Assembly (NCBI GenBank): GCA_027036135.1
Contig: JALVSY010000016.1
Span: 124,001-188,000 of the forward strand
DNA: 64,000 nt
DNA from: Pyrodictiaceae archaeon
GTDB taxonomy: Archaea > Thermoproteota > Thermoprotei_A > Sulfolobales > Pyrodictiaceae
Direction of reading: 5' to 3'
How positions within the stretch are numbered: the stretch's first letter is position 1; every line of letters starts with the position of its first letter. Below, in pieces: positions 9,606 to 19,987 of this stretch. A program made the translations under genes and the position numbers. The notes beneath the pieces were generated by a model. It saw nothing but the letters and a program-made list of their open reading frames with translations. It did not search any database and was not told the DNA's origin.

Positions 9606-10595
9606 TCATTGCGTTTTTCCCTCATGCTGCTCCTCCGTCCTCCTTACATGGCGCCGAGCATACCTCTTCATACTACGTGGTGGAGGCCTCGTTCTACGAG
9701 CCGGAACGAAGACTACCAGGGCACGGAGAACCTCGGGGACCTCGTGTACTAGTTTTCGCGCTATCCGCATCGACTCGCGATGAGCTGTTCCAAGAGTCAT
9801 GCCGGGTGGTGCTTCTAGCCATAGTTCTACCTCATAGAATGTACCGTAGCTCTCTATCTTGAGGCGCCTAACCCTGCTATACCTTGTTGCTTGCCTAACA
9901 GTGCTTAGTACTTTGGCTCGGATCTCCCTGTACACGTGATGCGGAGTAATACCTATGAGGTGATATACTGCTTCCTGGGCTATCCCTATCACACCATAGG
10001 ATACATAGATACCCATAATTATCGAGGCTATTTGTTCAACAAGGGTACTGCTTAGGAGATTAGACAAGACTATCGCAATGCCACCGGCTAGCTCTAGTAC
10101 AAAGTCCAGACTTAGCTTCTCAGCGATAGCACGGATACTTACTATTCTTAGCCCTACTTGGCTAAGCCCCCGCCTAGCTAGTTTCTCAAGCACAAGGCTA
10201 GTGGCACTACTCGTGAAGAGGTATAGTGAGTAAATCGCTGGAGTAATGCCCACGTGGCTACTAAGTAGGTTCCTTATTATCGCTAGCACTGTTACTACAA
10301 GGGCTATGAACGAGGTTATTAGGACGGCTAGCGACTCTATTCTTAGAACCTCGTACCTTGTGCGATAAATGAGGGCCCGTGACGCTGCTATCTTGAGGGC
10401 TACTGCTAACCCGCCAAACGACATAGCTTCTACAAGCCAGATTAATCCCTCCATTAGTATTACATCAGAGCCAGTAACCATATATAGGATTATGCCGACC
10501 AACGATAAAGCAAGAGAGACAAGCGATATAATGTACGTTGTTCTTACAGCCCTAGTAGCCGTCAATATCTTCCTCACAGCTATCCGTCTCACCAA
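9606..10595 (-). CDS. Cation-diffusion-facilitator-like membrane transporter
   Basis: Multiple N-terminal TM segments plus cytosolic C-terminal domain (MTLGTAHRESMRIARKLVHEVPEV). Confidence 0.65.
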   Translation of the reverse strand: MVRRIAVRKILTATRAVRTTYIISLVSLALSLVGIILYMVTGSDVILMEGLIWLVEAMSFGGLAVALKIAASRALIYRTRYEVLRIESLAVLITSFIALVVTVLAIIRNLLSSHVGITPAIYSLYLFTSSATSLVLEKLARRGLSQVGLRIVSIRAIAEKLSLDFVLELAGGIAIVLSNLLSSTLVEQIASIIMGIYVSYGVIGIAQEAVYHLIGITPHHVYREIRAKVLSTVRQATRYSRVRRLKIESYGTFYEVELWLEAPPGMTLGTAHRESMRIARKLVHEVPEVLRALVVFVPARRTRPPPRSMKRYARRHVRRTEEQHEGKTQ

Positions 10596-10831
10596 GGCCG
10601 CCTACCTCCTCAGCCATAGCGCCTGCTCGGATCAAATTGGCGCAAGGCAATAGACAGTAGGAGCATAGCGCTTATCCTTATTTGACCAGCTGCGAGCCTC
10701 TACCTCTTAGCCCAGGATGCTTGAAAATAGTGACTAATTAGCCTAGATTTACATAGCGCTAAGAGTAAAACCATGTTCTAGTAATGGGGCATGCAATCAT
10801 GCAGCTTCAAATGGTATTGATTAGTGCTGTT

Positions 10832-11614
10832 TCATTGCTGGGTGCTTGTCTCTGCTTGGCTGGGTAGCTTAACTCTTATTCGGACCTCTTCAAGGCCCTT
10901 ATCGGTTATCATGAATGGTACCCAGCCATAGGCTACGGGTACGCCGCGAGCCTTCTTGATCAGTATTTCTTTCACGGAGTAGCCTGCCTCCATGGCTGCT
11001 GAGTGGTACCTCGTAACTATGAACACGTCTACCATGTACTCCATCGTTGCGGCTATATCGGCGTATAACTGGGTGGGTGTATGCAGCGTAGCGAATACTG
11101 GCATGCCTCGTTTCTTCGCTATGAGTATTCTCAGCATATTGACAAAGTCATAGACCATGTTGGCGTCATGCCACTGGAAGAACGGGTTAAGACTGTCAAG
11201 AACAATGGCTCCCTTACCTCTTATACCCTTTGCATCTAGTACCCTTGTTATAGTGGATATTGCTGCGTGTATATCCAGGCTTCTGAGGCGATCAGCTATG
11301 GGTGCTTCTGTCTCGTAGCCATAGCGTCCACCATACCCATCTATAAAGACTAGTTTCCCTTCATTGACAAACCTTCTTGCCTCTATACCCTTGAACTCAA
11401 GTGACTCTATTATATCGGCCGGGTCATCGTCAAGTGCTAGGTATATGATGGGCTCGTCTCGGTTCAAGAGGCTTGCTGCTATTTGTTGGATTATATAGGT
11501 TTTTCCGGTTCCGCCCTCGCCTGCTAGGAGGACGAAGCTATTACGCCAAATACCTTTGGGGAGAAGCTTGTCTAGAAGGGGTATGTTAAATCTTATGAGC
11601 ATTTCTTCTCCCAA
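10832..11614 (-). CDS. RecA-superfamily ATPase (KaiC/RAD55-like)
   Basis: Walker A AGEGGTGKTYI, Walker B GAIVLDSLNPF. Confidence 0.85.
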   Translation of the reverse strand: MGEEMLIRFNIPLLDKLLPKGIWRNSFVLLAGEGGTGKTYIIQQIAASLLNRDEPIIYLALDDDPADIIESLEFKGIEARRFVNEGKLVFIDGYGGRYGYETEAPIADRLRSLDIHAAISTITRVLDAKGIRGKGAIVLDSLNPFFQWHDANMVYDFVNMLRILIAKKRGMPVFATLHTPTQLYADIAATMEYMVDVFIVTRYHSAAMEAGYSVKEILIKKARGVPVAYGWVPFMITDKGLEEVRIRVKLPSQAETSTQQ

Positions 11615-11752
11615 GGCGAGCTTCTACCACAGTTAATGTATTCCCTGCTAGAGTAAAAATATACATATTGGTTTAGACTAGGAATAGTACATAAATACGA
11701 CTCGAAGAAGACCATAGTATCTAGAGAATGTGCTTGAACCACATGTTCTCTG

Positions 11753-12427
11753 GTGCTGGTCTTGAAGTGGTTTAAGGAGAACGGGCCTGCTTATACTATT
11801 CTCCGTGTATTGCTTGAGCCCGGCGAAGAGGTATATGCCGAACCTGGTGCACTAATGCTGACGCGTGGAGACATAGATGTCAAGACGAGTAGCGGCGGTA
11901 TAGGGAAAGCGTTGGCAAGGAAGCTTCTCGGCGGCGAGAGCTTCTTCATTAATAGGTACCATGCTTTAAGCGAGGCTGAGATATGGTTCGTGCCATCAAC
12001 CCCAGGTGATATAGAGACTATAGAGATGAGCCACGATGAGTGGATAATCCAGGACACTAGTTACCTCGCTCATAGCGGCGATATAGATATCAGCGCTAAG
12101 TTTACCGGGCTGCGAGGCCTCATAGCGGAGGGTAGCTTGTTCTGGCTACGCGCTAGCGGCAGCGGCTTGCTATGGGTCTCAAGCTACGGGGCTATCCGGA
12201 GAGTAGAGGTAGGATCGGGAGAGAAACTCATCGTAGATAACTATCACTTCGTGGCAATGCCCGCTGACACGAACTATGTCGTGAAGAAGTTCGGCGGCCT
12301 TAAGACATTCCTATTCGGCGGCGAGGGCTTCGTCATAGAGGTTAGGGGCCCTGCAACAATCTATGTCCAGACCAGGATACTGCCACCGCTAGCGAAGCTA
12401 CTTAGTAGATACATCTCGAGAGACTAA
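11753..12427 (+). CDS. AIM24 / TIGR00266 family protein
   Basis: AYTILRVLLEPGEEVYAEPGALM...GGIGKALARKLLGGESFF. Confidence 0.85.
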   Translation: MLVLKWFKENGPAYTILRVLLEPGEEVYAEPGALMLTRGDIDVKTSSGGIGKALARKLLGGESFFINRYHALSEAEIWFVPSTPGDIETIEMSHDEWIIQDTSYLAHSGDIDISAKFTGLRGLIAEGSLFWLRASGSGLLWVSSYGAIRRVEVGSGEKLIVDNYHFVAMPADTNYVVKKFGGLKTFLFGGEGFVIEVRGPATIYVQTRILPPLAKLLSRYISRD

Positions 12428-12445
12428 GGACCAGGTGTCTCTCCT

Positions 12446-13426
12446 TCAGGGAGGTGTATGTCTCCAGAGAGATATCGGTGAAGGCTCTACAAGGCCTGGC
12501 CTATTTTTCCCTTCCCTAAGCCTTCTAAGCGCCCTCGATATTGGCTCTGCGTCAAACGCTATGGTTGTGTGAAGCGCTGCTAGGCCAACGTACTCGCCGA
12601 ATCTCCGGTGAAGCTCTGCATCAACAGCTTGTTCAGGGACACCGTAGGCCTCTGATGCTAGGCGCTTAAGCCACCTATCAAGGGGGAGTGCACCATAGTC
12701 CCGGCAAGCGAGGAGCCTCATCAGTGCCAGTGTATATTTTCCTACTCCTCTTACCTCTCTTGCCTCATCTATATCACTGCAACCTAGCTCATATATTCGC
12801 CTCCTAATTGCCTCCATTACTGTTCTGGCTCGGTACCCAAGCCCAGCCTTCCTCAAGAGGTCTAAGCTAAGGTTCTCGGGCAGGGGTGTCTCGAGGTATA
12901 CGCCCATACCCTTTGCTGCGAGCCTCCTAGATACTAGTCTGTGGAGGCGATAGAGCATACCCCATCCCTGCTTGAAGCTCGCGTTTTGCTGGCATACCGC
13001 TATGAGGAATGCCGCCCAGATACTGGTGCCACGGAGCCTTAGCCCGGGCATTGTCTCGGCCACACCGCCCACAAGGGGGTCGCCGCGGGCTCTTCTCCAG
13101 TAGTCTGTGAGGTCTTCCCATATGCCTAGGCGGTACTCGAGCTCGCCGAGCTTTTCTTCCCAGCAATTATTCCCGGGCTCGCTGAATACCTTGAGGCTTA
13201 GAACACCATTATCCTCCGAGAGTACTGCTATGGCTCCTCTACAGAGCTCTATTCTGTGAACGCTGCCGTCGTACATCCAGCCAAAGCTATACGTCATGGC
13301 TGTGTGGTGGAAGCTATATCCCTTATCTGTCTCCACGAGCGCCTCGTATACCGGCCCCAATAGCCTTACATCCTCCAAGACCTTGCTCCCACCTATGAGG
13401 CGGGCAACAACGCTTAAGTCTAGCAA
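12446..13426 (-). CDS. HhH-GPD family DNA glycosylase
   Basis: VRGVGKYTLALMRLLACRDYGALPLDRWL (HhH plus conserved Asp). Confidence 0.8.
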   Translation of the reverse strand: MLDLSVVARLIGGSKVLEDVRLLGPVYEALVETDKGYSFHHTAMTYSFGWMYDGSVHRIELCRGAIAVLSEDNGVLSLKVFSEPGNNCWEEKLGELEYRLGIWEDLTDYWRRARGDPLVGGVAETMPGLRLRGTSIWAAFLIAVCQQNASFKQGWGMLYRLHRLVSRRLAAKGMGVYLETPLPENLSLDLLRKAGLGYRARTVMEAIRRRIYELGCSDIDEAREVRGVGKYTLALMRLLACRDYGALPLDRWLKRLASEAYGVPEQAVDAELHRRFGEYVGLAALHTTIAFDAEPISRALRRLREGKNRPGLVEPSPISLWRHTPP

Positions 13427-13567
13427 AGAAACGCCGAGGCTACGCAGTAGGCCCCTGGCTCTCTCCTAGATGGGTGGGAGCCCTGTGGCCCAGGATAACT
13501 CCCCACGTATTACGGTATTTAGGCCTTTACCACGAATGCCTCAAATGACGGGACTAGGAGGGTCACT

Positions 13568-14035
13568 ATGCCGAGTAACGCGGAGCTAGCAGCAATCTTA
13601 TCAGGGTTCCTGCCCGGTTATGAACCTAGGTACGCATACATAGTCCTTTCAAGACTACTCGGGAGCACACAAGCACTAGTTATTAGTATAGGTGAGGCAG
13701 TTCTATTAGCAGTCTTGCTCGGCCTTGTAGCCGAGGAGACATGGGAGCTATTGTTGCGCCTCTCTACGCGGATCAAGGCCCTAAGAATCCTTGTGAGACG
13801 CATAGTCTCGGCACAAGAGAAGGCAAGGAACCTAATAGAGCGTTACGGCGTAATTGGTCTCTCTCTCTTCGTAGCAGTTCCTCTCCCTGTCACCGGTATC
13901 TACACGGGCTCTGTAGTAGCTGTGCTACTTGGCCTTAATAAGCGGGCAGCGATACTCTCGCTCGTCCTTGGAGGAGTATCGTCCGTCCTTATAGTGGCTG
14001 TGCTAAGCGAGCTAGGTGGGAGAATAATTGGCTAG
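13568..14035 (+). CDS. Small multi-drug export family membrane protein (COG2426-like)
   Basis: RYGVIGLSLFVAVPLPVTGIYTGSVVAVLLGL. Confidence 0.8.
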   Translation: MPSNAELAAILSGFLPGYEPRYAYIVLSRLLGSTQALVISIGEAVLLAVLLGLVAEETWELLLRLSTRIKALRILVRRIVSAQEKARNLIERYGVIGLSLFVAVPLPVTGIYTGSVVAVLLGLNKRAAILSLVLGGVSSVLIVAVLSELGGRIIG

Positions 14036-15215
14036 GGCTCCGCTAGGCACTGTAAGGGTACGCGGCGAGGGAGCTAGGCTCGTTGAGAAGAAAGGAGCAC
14101 TAATGATTTACCGTAAGTGGGTTGAGGCCCGGGGCGTTGAGCACGGCGAGCTAGTTGTCGTGGAGAACGAGAGAGGAGAGACTATTGGTTGCGGCTTCTA
14201 TGACGAGGTGGGCCCGGTTGCGCTGAGGCTCGTTGAGACACTTGATTGCTCGTTCGCGTCACCTGAGGAGGCGCTCTATACCCTCTTGGAGAGAAGCTAT
14301 GATGCGAGGAGACGGGCTGGTCTCGTGGGTGCTGAGAAGGGGTATCGCCTAGTACATAGTGATGGCGATTATCTTCCGGGGCTCATAGTTGATGTCTACT
14401 CGGAGCTGGCTGTGACCCAGCTGAGTAGCGCTGTATGGGACAAGTACCGGGACCTCGTAACGAGGCTAGTAGTTGAGGTTACGGGTGCTCGCCATGTGTA
14501 CGAGAAGAGTGTGCAGCGTACCCGGCTAGACATAGGGCTTAAGCCCTTCGAGAAACTACTCTACGGCGACAAGACGACCACAGTTATACGGGAGGGCGAT
14601 TCAGTCTTCTTCGTAGATGCTAGGCATGGCCAGAAGACTGGGTTCTTCTTGGACCAGAGAATGAACAGACTAGATTTTGGGCGGCTCGCGAAGGGCCGTG
14701 TGCTTGACCTCTTTAGCTATACTGGTGGCTTTGGCATACATGCTCTTGTAGCAGGAGCCGAGAGAGCCGTCTTCGTGGAAGAGGACGAGAATGCGATAAG
14801 GATTCTCAGAAAGAACCTCGAAATAAACAGGGTAGCGGATCGCGCACAGATAGTTAATGAGAACGTGTGGGGCTTCCTGGGAAGAAAGCACGGAGAACTA
14901 TACGACGCCGTGGCTGTTGATCCGCCCGCCTTTATCCCGCACCCAGGAGCATATGTACAGGGCTCGAGGGCTTATAGGAAGCTCTATTCCAGAGCCCTTA
15001 GGCTGGCTAGTAGCGGTGGCCTAGTATTCCTAAGTAGCTGTAGTGCCCACTTACCGAGACAAGACTTCGCCTCAATCGTTGCCGAGGCATTCCAGTTAGC
15101 AGGCAAGGACTACCTGCCCCTCGGAGATATTAGAGGGATGCCACCGGATCACCCGGTTAGGCCCGTTGCGCCGCACTTATCGTACCTCAAGGCCTTCTTC
15201 GCCATAGCGTACTAG
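14028..15215 (+). CDS. Class I SAM-dependent rRNA methyltransferase (RlmI-like, PUA domain)
   Basis: GRVLDLFSYTGGFGIHAL, DAVAVDPPAF, FLSSCSAHL. Confidence 0.9.
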   Translation: MARAPLGTVRVRGEGARLVEKKGALMIYRKWVEARGVEHGELVVVENERGETIGCGFYDEVGPVALRLVETLDCSFASPEEALYTLLERSYDARRRAGLVGAEKGYRLVHSDGDYLPGLIVDVYSELAVTQLSSAVWDKYRDLVTRLVVEVTGARHVYEKSVQRTRLDIGLKPFEKLLYGDKTTTVIREGDSVFFVDARHGQKTGFFLDQRMNRLDFGRLAKGRVLDLFSYTGGFGIHALVAGAERAVFVEEDENAIRILRKNLEINRVADRAQIVNENVWGFLGRKHGELYDAVAVDPPAFIPHPGAYVQGSRAYRKLYSRALRLASSGGLVFLSSCSAHLPRQDFASIVAEAFQLAGKDYLPLGDIRGMPPDHPVRPVAPHLSYLKAFFAIAY

Positions 15216-15272
15216 GGGATAGATGTCCTCCCGGAGGAGCAGGGGCGCTTATGTAGTATGACTCGTGGCTAG

Positions 15273-16868
15273 TTGTTCTCTGGGAGTAGGTGGCGAGTCC
15301 AATTGCCCCTCGTCATTAAGGATGTAGGCGAGGAAGTAGGTATTGTTCTTAGCAATGCTACCTCGTCTATAGCCCCAATAGCGCTTCGGCGCGACAAGGA
15401 GCTAGCTGTCCGTGAGGAAGACCTAGTGCTTATCGAGGACGCTAACATAGGGGAAGGCTACTACATGTTAGGCGTTGTTAGATGGCTAACTCGCTACGAG
15501 CCCTTCCTGCGCAGGAGTACCCATAACGTCTACATAGAGCACCCTGAGGCCCTAACCTCTGAAGTAGTCATGCCGTTCTCTAACGCTTTTGTGGAAATCT
15601 ATGGAGCGGTTTGTGATGGTTCAAGTATCTGTGGCGGCAGGGGCTTTGTGAGCAACGTTTACCCGCCTACCCCTGGGAGCAAGGTCTATAGAGTGGTTAA
15701 TGCCGAGCACTTATCCAGCTACTTGACGGTTTCATCACCCATTAGTGTTGGCGTGCACAAGTATAGTGGCTGGAGACTGCCCCTTGACTCTGCCTGGCTT
15801 AATTACCACGTAGGAGTCTTCGGCGCCACGGGTACTGGTAAGAGCAGACTAGTCCTACGACTCTTATCCGAGATAATCCGGGCAGGTTATAACCTAATAG
15901 TGTTCGACCACAATGGTGTGGACTATGCACCCTTCGCGCAGAGACTTGGAGGCGAGGTAATTGATGCTTCTAGTATACGCATTGAGCCGCGCATATTCTC
16001 TTCAATAGTAGCAAGGCTAGTTGATGTACAGGGTATGCAACGCGACGTTGTAGAAGTTGCAGCGCTCTGCTACTCTATGAAAGTCTATAGGGACAACGGG
16101 GACAAGTACAATAAGTACTCGCTAAACGAGTGCAACAACTTCATAGGTCCGCCACGCGGCGCGACACTGACAAAGAGACAAACAAACAATAGGGAGGAGA
16201 GGAGCCCCAAGGACGAGTTCCTCTACGTGCTTGAGCGTGCCACACGGTTCCTCTATACCCGTGGAAGCGATGCTGCTCTTGTAAAGCTCAGGCTCTTAAC
16301 AAGGCTAAACGTACCTAGCCGTGTATTTGATAAGCTCCGTGAACGCGTACTAGAGCCCGAGGACATAGTCGCCAGGGCTCTAGAAAAGCACCTAGTAATC
16401 ATTGATATGAGTATAGAGCAGGACATAGAGGTAAAGAGGGGGATAATCGCCTCCATTGCTGAGGCTGTGTGGGGCCATATAGCGCAGCGGGGGGAGGCCC
16501 GGATAGGCATAGTGGTTGACGAGGCGCAGAACTATGCCTGCGAATACTGCGGTGAGTCGGCAAAAGCTCTTGAGACCGTTGCGCGGGAGGGAAGGAAGTG
16601 GAAATACTTTCTTATAGTGGCTAGTCAGCGTGTTAGCCGCGACATAAGGCCAGGTATAAGGAGCAACCTAGGTACTGTGTTCTTCTCAAAGCTACAAGCA
16701 ACCGGTGATCTCCAAGAACTCTCAGGCTACCTAGACCTAGGAAGGGTGTCCGAAGCAAATCTCGCGATGCTTAGACGTAGAGAATTCTACGCAGCGGGTC
16801 TAATGAACCCGCTTAGGAGACCCATGCTACTAGTAGTAGATGATATTAGCTCTCTGGTATCGAAATAA
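15273..16868 (+). CDS. herA: HerA DNA helicase-like ATPase (DUF87)
   Basis: GVFGATGTGKSRLV, IGIVVDEAQNY; convergent neighbour of NurA; TTG start. Confidence 0.8.
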   Translation: MFSGSRWRVQLPLVIKDVGEEVGIVLSNATSSIAPIALRRDKELAVREEDLVLIEDANIGEGYYMLGVVRWLTRYEPFLRRSTHNVYIEHPEALTSEVVMPFSNAFVEIYGAVCDGSSICGGRGFVSNVYPPTPGSKVYRVVNAEHLSSYLTVSSPISVGVHKYSGWRLPLDSAWLNYHVGVFGATGTGKSRLVLRLLSEIIRAGYNLIVFDHNGVDYAPFAQRLGGEVIDASSIRIEPRIFSSIVARLVDVQGMQRDVVEVAALCYSMKVYRDNGDKYNKYSLNECNNFIGPPRGATLTKRQTNNREERSPKDEFLYVLERATRFLYTRGSDAALVKLRLLTRLNVPSRVFDKLRERVLEPEDIVARALEKHLVIIDMSIEQDIEVKRGIIASIAEAVWGHIAQRGEARIGIVVDEAQNYACEYCGESAKALETVAREGRKWKYFLIVASQRVSRDIRPGIRSNLGTVFFSKLQATGDLQELSGYLDLGRVSEANLAMLRRREFYAAGLMNPLRRPMLLVVDDISSLVSK

Positions 16869-16899
16869 AATGTGGCTTGAGTCCCTATAGCATGATAAT

Positions 16900-18174
16900 T
16901 TAGCGTTTTCTTCTTTCATAGATATACCTCTTCTCTGGATTAGTATGGCTCATTACGATTACGTGTTCTCCTCGGAGCCCTTCTTCTCGGAGCATATCAA
17001 CCAGGTGCTTGATTACTCTACGACGTACCAGTTCTAGCATGTATGACTCAAGTCTGACATAGCTATCTATGAGGTCTATTGGGTAAGGAAAACCTGTAGC
17101 TGGGTTTGTGAGCATGGATAGTATGGAGAGTATTCGCTCCATGCCGAGCCCACCGTAGTCTAATACCTCGACGCGAATGGCTTGCCGAGGGCCTTGGCGC
17201 GGTTTATAGAACGCTACCACTATATTGCCGTACTCTGGCCTCTTTTCTAACAGCTCCTTGACACCCTCTACATAGCCCTTTACGTTCTTTCCTCTCTTCT
17301 TCCTATCCTCGGCTATTATCTCGGCATACTTGGGCACGAGCTCTGAGAACCTTCCCAGCACCACATAGTTTCCGGGCTTAAGAACTATGCTCATCACTGC
17401 TTTATCGTTAAGGGGCAAGGACTCGCCATTGTTTAGGACTCTTAGGAGCCTAGAGTAGCTCCGCTTCACTACCCCAACAAGCGTTATTTTCTGTTCCCTA
17501 GCCCGCTCAAGGACACTTATAGTAGCCTTATCTAGTCTACTTAGCACCCTGCTCTTCTCGATGCTTTTCCAGGGCCGGAACAATAGCTTGTAGGGTACTA
17601 GCTCGCCGTCAAAGAGGATCATGCGTGGCCTTAGTTTTCCCTCAGCGTGTTTTCTCAGAACCCTCATAGCAATCTTTTTCTCGAGTATCTTAGCGTAGAG
17701 CGGTATACGATTCCTCATCTCCTCGTCATCCGCGAAGAGAATCTCGACAAGAGACTCTACTGGCTTCTCATCTCCTTGGGCTACGCCGCCATAGCCTATA
17801 TAGCCAGCGATGATAGCGGCTAAGTGTCCCCCGACAAGATCTACTCCCCCATCCATTGGGAAAGTAGAGTCAATAGCCACCCCTGGCAAAGGCTTATCAT
17901 AGCCAAGTACACCCCACTCAAGCTTATCAAGGATCTTCATCACTTTGTCAAAGTTGTCTCGGAACTCAATAATCCTCCCAGCAATTCTCTCAGCAAGCCT
18001 TCTGGTCTCCTCAAGCATACTTTGTACAGCGGGCGTAAACTCAACTAGCTCAGTCTCCTCATCTAGTAGTCCAAACCTACGAAGAATATCTTCCTCGCTC
18101 TCCATTACTACTCTTCCTCGTAATAACTGGGAACCCCCAGGCAAGGAATATGGTAACGTACTACCTTGTATCAC
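16900..18174 (-). CDS. nurA: DNA double-strand-break repair nuclease NurA
   Basis: VAIDSTFPMDGGVDLVGGHLAAI, LFDGELVPYKLLF; adjacent to HerA. Confidence 0.85.
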   Translation of the reverse strand: MIQGSTLPYSLPGGSQLLRGRVVMESEEDILRRFGLLDEETELVEFTPAVQSMLEETRRLAERIAGRIIEFRDNFDKVMKILDKLEWGVLGYDKPLPGVAIDSTFPMDGGVDLVGGHLAAIIAGYIGYGGVAQGDEKPVESLVEILFADDEEMRNRIPLYAKILEKKIAMRVLRKHAEGKLRPRMILFDGELVPYKLLFRPWKSIEKSRVLSRLDKATISVLERAREQKITLVGVVKRSYSRLLRVLNNGESLPLNDKAVMSIVLKPGNYVVLGRFSELVPKYAEIIAEDRKKRGKNVKGYVEGVKELLEKRPEYGNIVVAFYKPRQGPRQAIRVEVLDYGGLGMERILSILSMLTNPATGFPYPIDLIDSYVRLESYMLELVRRRVIKHLVDMLREEGLRGEHVIVMSHTNPEKRYIYERRKR

Positions 18175-18314
18175 TTGCTATAGTAGGTGCAGCGTAAACT
18201 CGGTTGCTAGGTTTCACCGTCATAATACTACATTAGGTTTCGTAAGGACTACGAGTGTCCTTGATAATTTTTTAAGCTGGTATCTGTGAGTAGTGGCAAA
18301 GAGGGGGTATTGCG

Positions 18315-18488
18315 ATGGCCGGCGTACGTGACCCTGAGATAATGAAGATAGTGTACAACCGTGTACTCAACAAACTAGTCTGTAGGAAGTGTGGTGCGCT
18401 TAACCCTCCTGGTGCGAAGAAGTGTAGGCGCTGTAAGAGCAAGAACTTGAGACCCAAGAGAGCGTTCATAGGCATGAAGAAGGGCTAG
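18315..18488 (+). CDS. rpl40e: 50S ribosomal protein L40e
   Basis: Manual translation [57 protein letters not shown]; two CxxC; absent from ORF track. Confidence 0.95.
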   Translation: MAGVRDPEIMKIVYNRVLNKLVCRKCGALNPPGAKKCRRCKSKNLRPKRAFIGMKKG

Positions 18489-18508
18489 TGCTTTTCTCTG
18501 AACCATTG

Positions 18509-18928
18509 TTATTCTTTCTCCTCTACCCTGCTTAGTATTCTCCTAGCTCCATCGAGGGCGTATAGGACTAGTTCTCTCAATTGTAGCGCGTTATCAACGC
18601 ATTCTGCTGGTACATCGTAGACGACTGTTAGGAAGCCATCATAGTCGAGGGCATACTTGTAGGTGGTGCTTGTGAAATTTTCGCGGAGTATGCTACCTAG
18701 TGCTTCCTGGTAAGGCTCAACATCTAGCGGTATCGCTATGCGGAGCGTCTTCGTATCTTGCTCCACGCTGAATACTATGCCTAGCCTACCATGTTTCGGA
18801 TCCTCGTACTCAGCTACTAGCATACCCTCCATTCTCCTATAGGTGAGACCGAGTGCTCTTATCATCGATTCTAGCTCTGAGAGGTCGGAAACCATTCCAC
18901 CAGCCCCTCTACATTCTAACCTAGTCAA
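18509..18928 (-). CDS. Hypothetical protein (possibly YbjN/secretion-chaperone-like fold)
   Basis: 139 aa; tight tandem with DHH gene; fold is a guess from sequence pattern. Confidence 0.6.
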   Translation of the reverse strand: MTRLECRGAGGMVSDLSELESMIRALGLTYRRMEGMLVAEYEDPKHGRLGIVFSVEQDTKTLRIAIPLDVEPYQEALGSILRENFTSTTYKYALDYDGFLTVVYDVPAECVDNALQLRELVLYALDGARRILSRVEEKE

Positions 18929-18940
18929 GTTCTCCCAGGC

Positions 18941-19987
18941 CTAGGCTATGGGTTGTGGTTCTAGTCCTCGCTTCCTTAGCATCTCCTCAACTACTTTTAT
19001 GGCTTCACTGAGTGCACGCTCAAGCGGGGCATGAGTGCTCATTGCCGCTGCCTGGGAATGTCCGCCGCCTCCGCCACCTAGTCTCTTAGCGAGTTCCTCC
19101 ATGATATCACGGCCTAGGTGTATACCGTGCTTTTCCTCAACCTCTCTCCGGGCTCTCGCTACTACTCTCGTCTCGGAGCCGTGCTCGGAGACTATTATCG
19201 CTATATCCGCTCCTAGGTCTAGTAGTGCTCGGGCCGCACTGGCTTCATAGGCACCTACATGGGTTATCGCTACTATTAGTTCACCTGCCCTCATTAGGTG
19301 CATTCTCTTTGCTGCCTTGAGCCTTGCTATTCTCTGCGAGATATCTGGTGGAGGCGACTGCAGCGCCTTCAGTACAAGGCCTAGGTCTGCTCCCTCATCA
19401 ATCATGTCTGCTGCAACTCTTAGTACACGGGGAGTTGATAGAAGAAAATGCCTCGTATCATACACTATTCCCGCAAGAAGCATCTCTAGCTCCTTCTTCT
19501 CTAGCTTTTCGCCCAGCCCTTCCCTAATTAGTAGGTAGACGAGCTCGCACGTAGAGCGGGCACCCGGGTCATATATCGCTAGCTCGGCGTCAGCAACAAT
19601 GCTATTAGAGCCGTGGTGGTCAATAACTATCTTCGTGACTTCCTTCGCGAAACTAGCTAAACGGCCAAGCTGTTCATAGGAAGCTGTATCAACTATAATA
19701 ACTAGCGCCGATTCCCTCGGCGCCTCGTCTTCGAGCTCACCAGGCTCTATGCCTAAGAGCTCCCTAGTAATCCTCTTAGATACCTGGTTCATTCCTTCTG
19801 GAAGCAACAGTCTTGCATCAAAGCCCCCTCTCCGAAGAACGTTGCGCACCACGTAGACCGCGCCAACTGCATCGGGGTCAGCGTTACGATGAGCAGTCAC
19901 GACTATGGGGGTACCAGCTTCCTCTACGAACTCAATTAGTCTCTTCGCCGCCTCTCTTAACTCCCCTTTCTCTGAGTCTTTTCGCAA
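18941..19987 (-). CDS. DHH/DHHA1 family phosphoesterase
   Basis: HRNADPDAVGAVY, VIIVDTAS, IDHHGSN, GGGGGGHSQAAA. Confidence 0.9.
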   Translation of the reverse strand: MRKDSEKGELREAAKRLIEFVEEAGTPIVVTAHRNADPDAVGAVYVVRNVLRRGGFDARLLLPEGMNQVSKRITRELLGIEPGELEDEAPRESALVIIVDTASYEQLGRLASFAKEVTKIVIDHHGSNSIVADAELAIYDPGARSTCELVYLLIREGLGEKLEKKELEMLLAGIVYDTRHFLLSTPRVLRVAADMIDEGADLGLVLKALQSPPPDISQRIARLKAAKRMHLMRAGELIVAITHVGAYEASAARALLDLGADIAIIVSEHGSETRVVARARREVEEKHGIHLGRDIMEELAKRLGGGGGGHSQAAAMSTHAPLERALSEAIKVVEEMLRKRGLEPQPIA

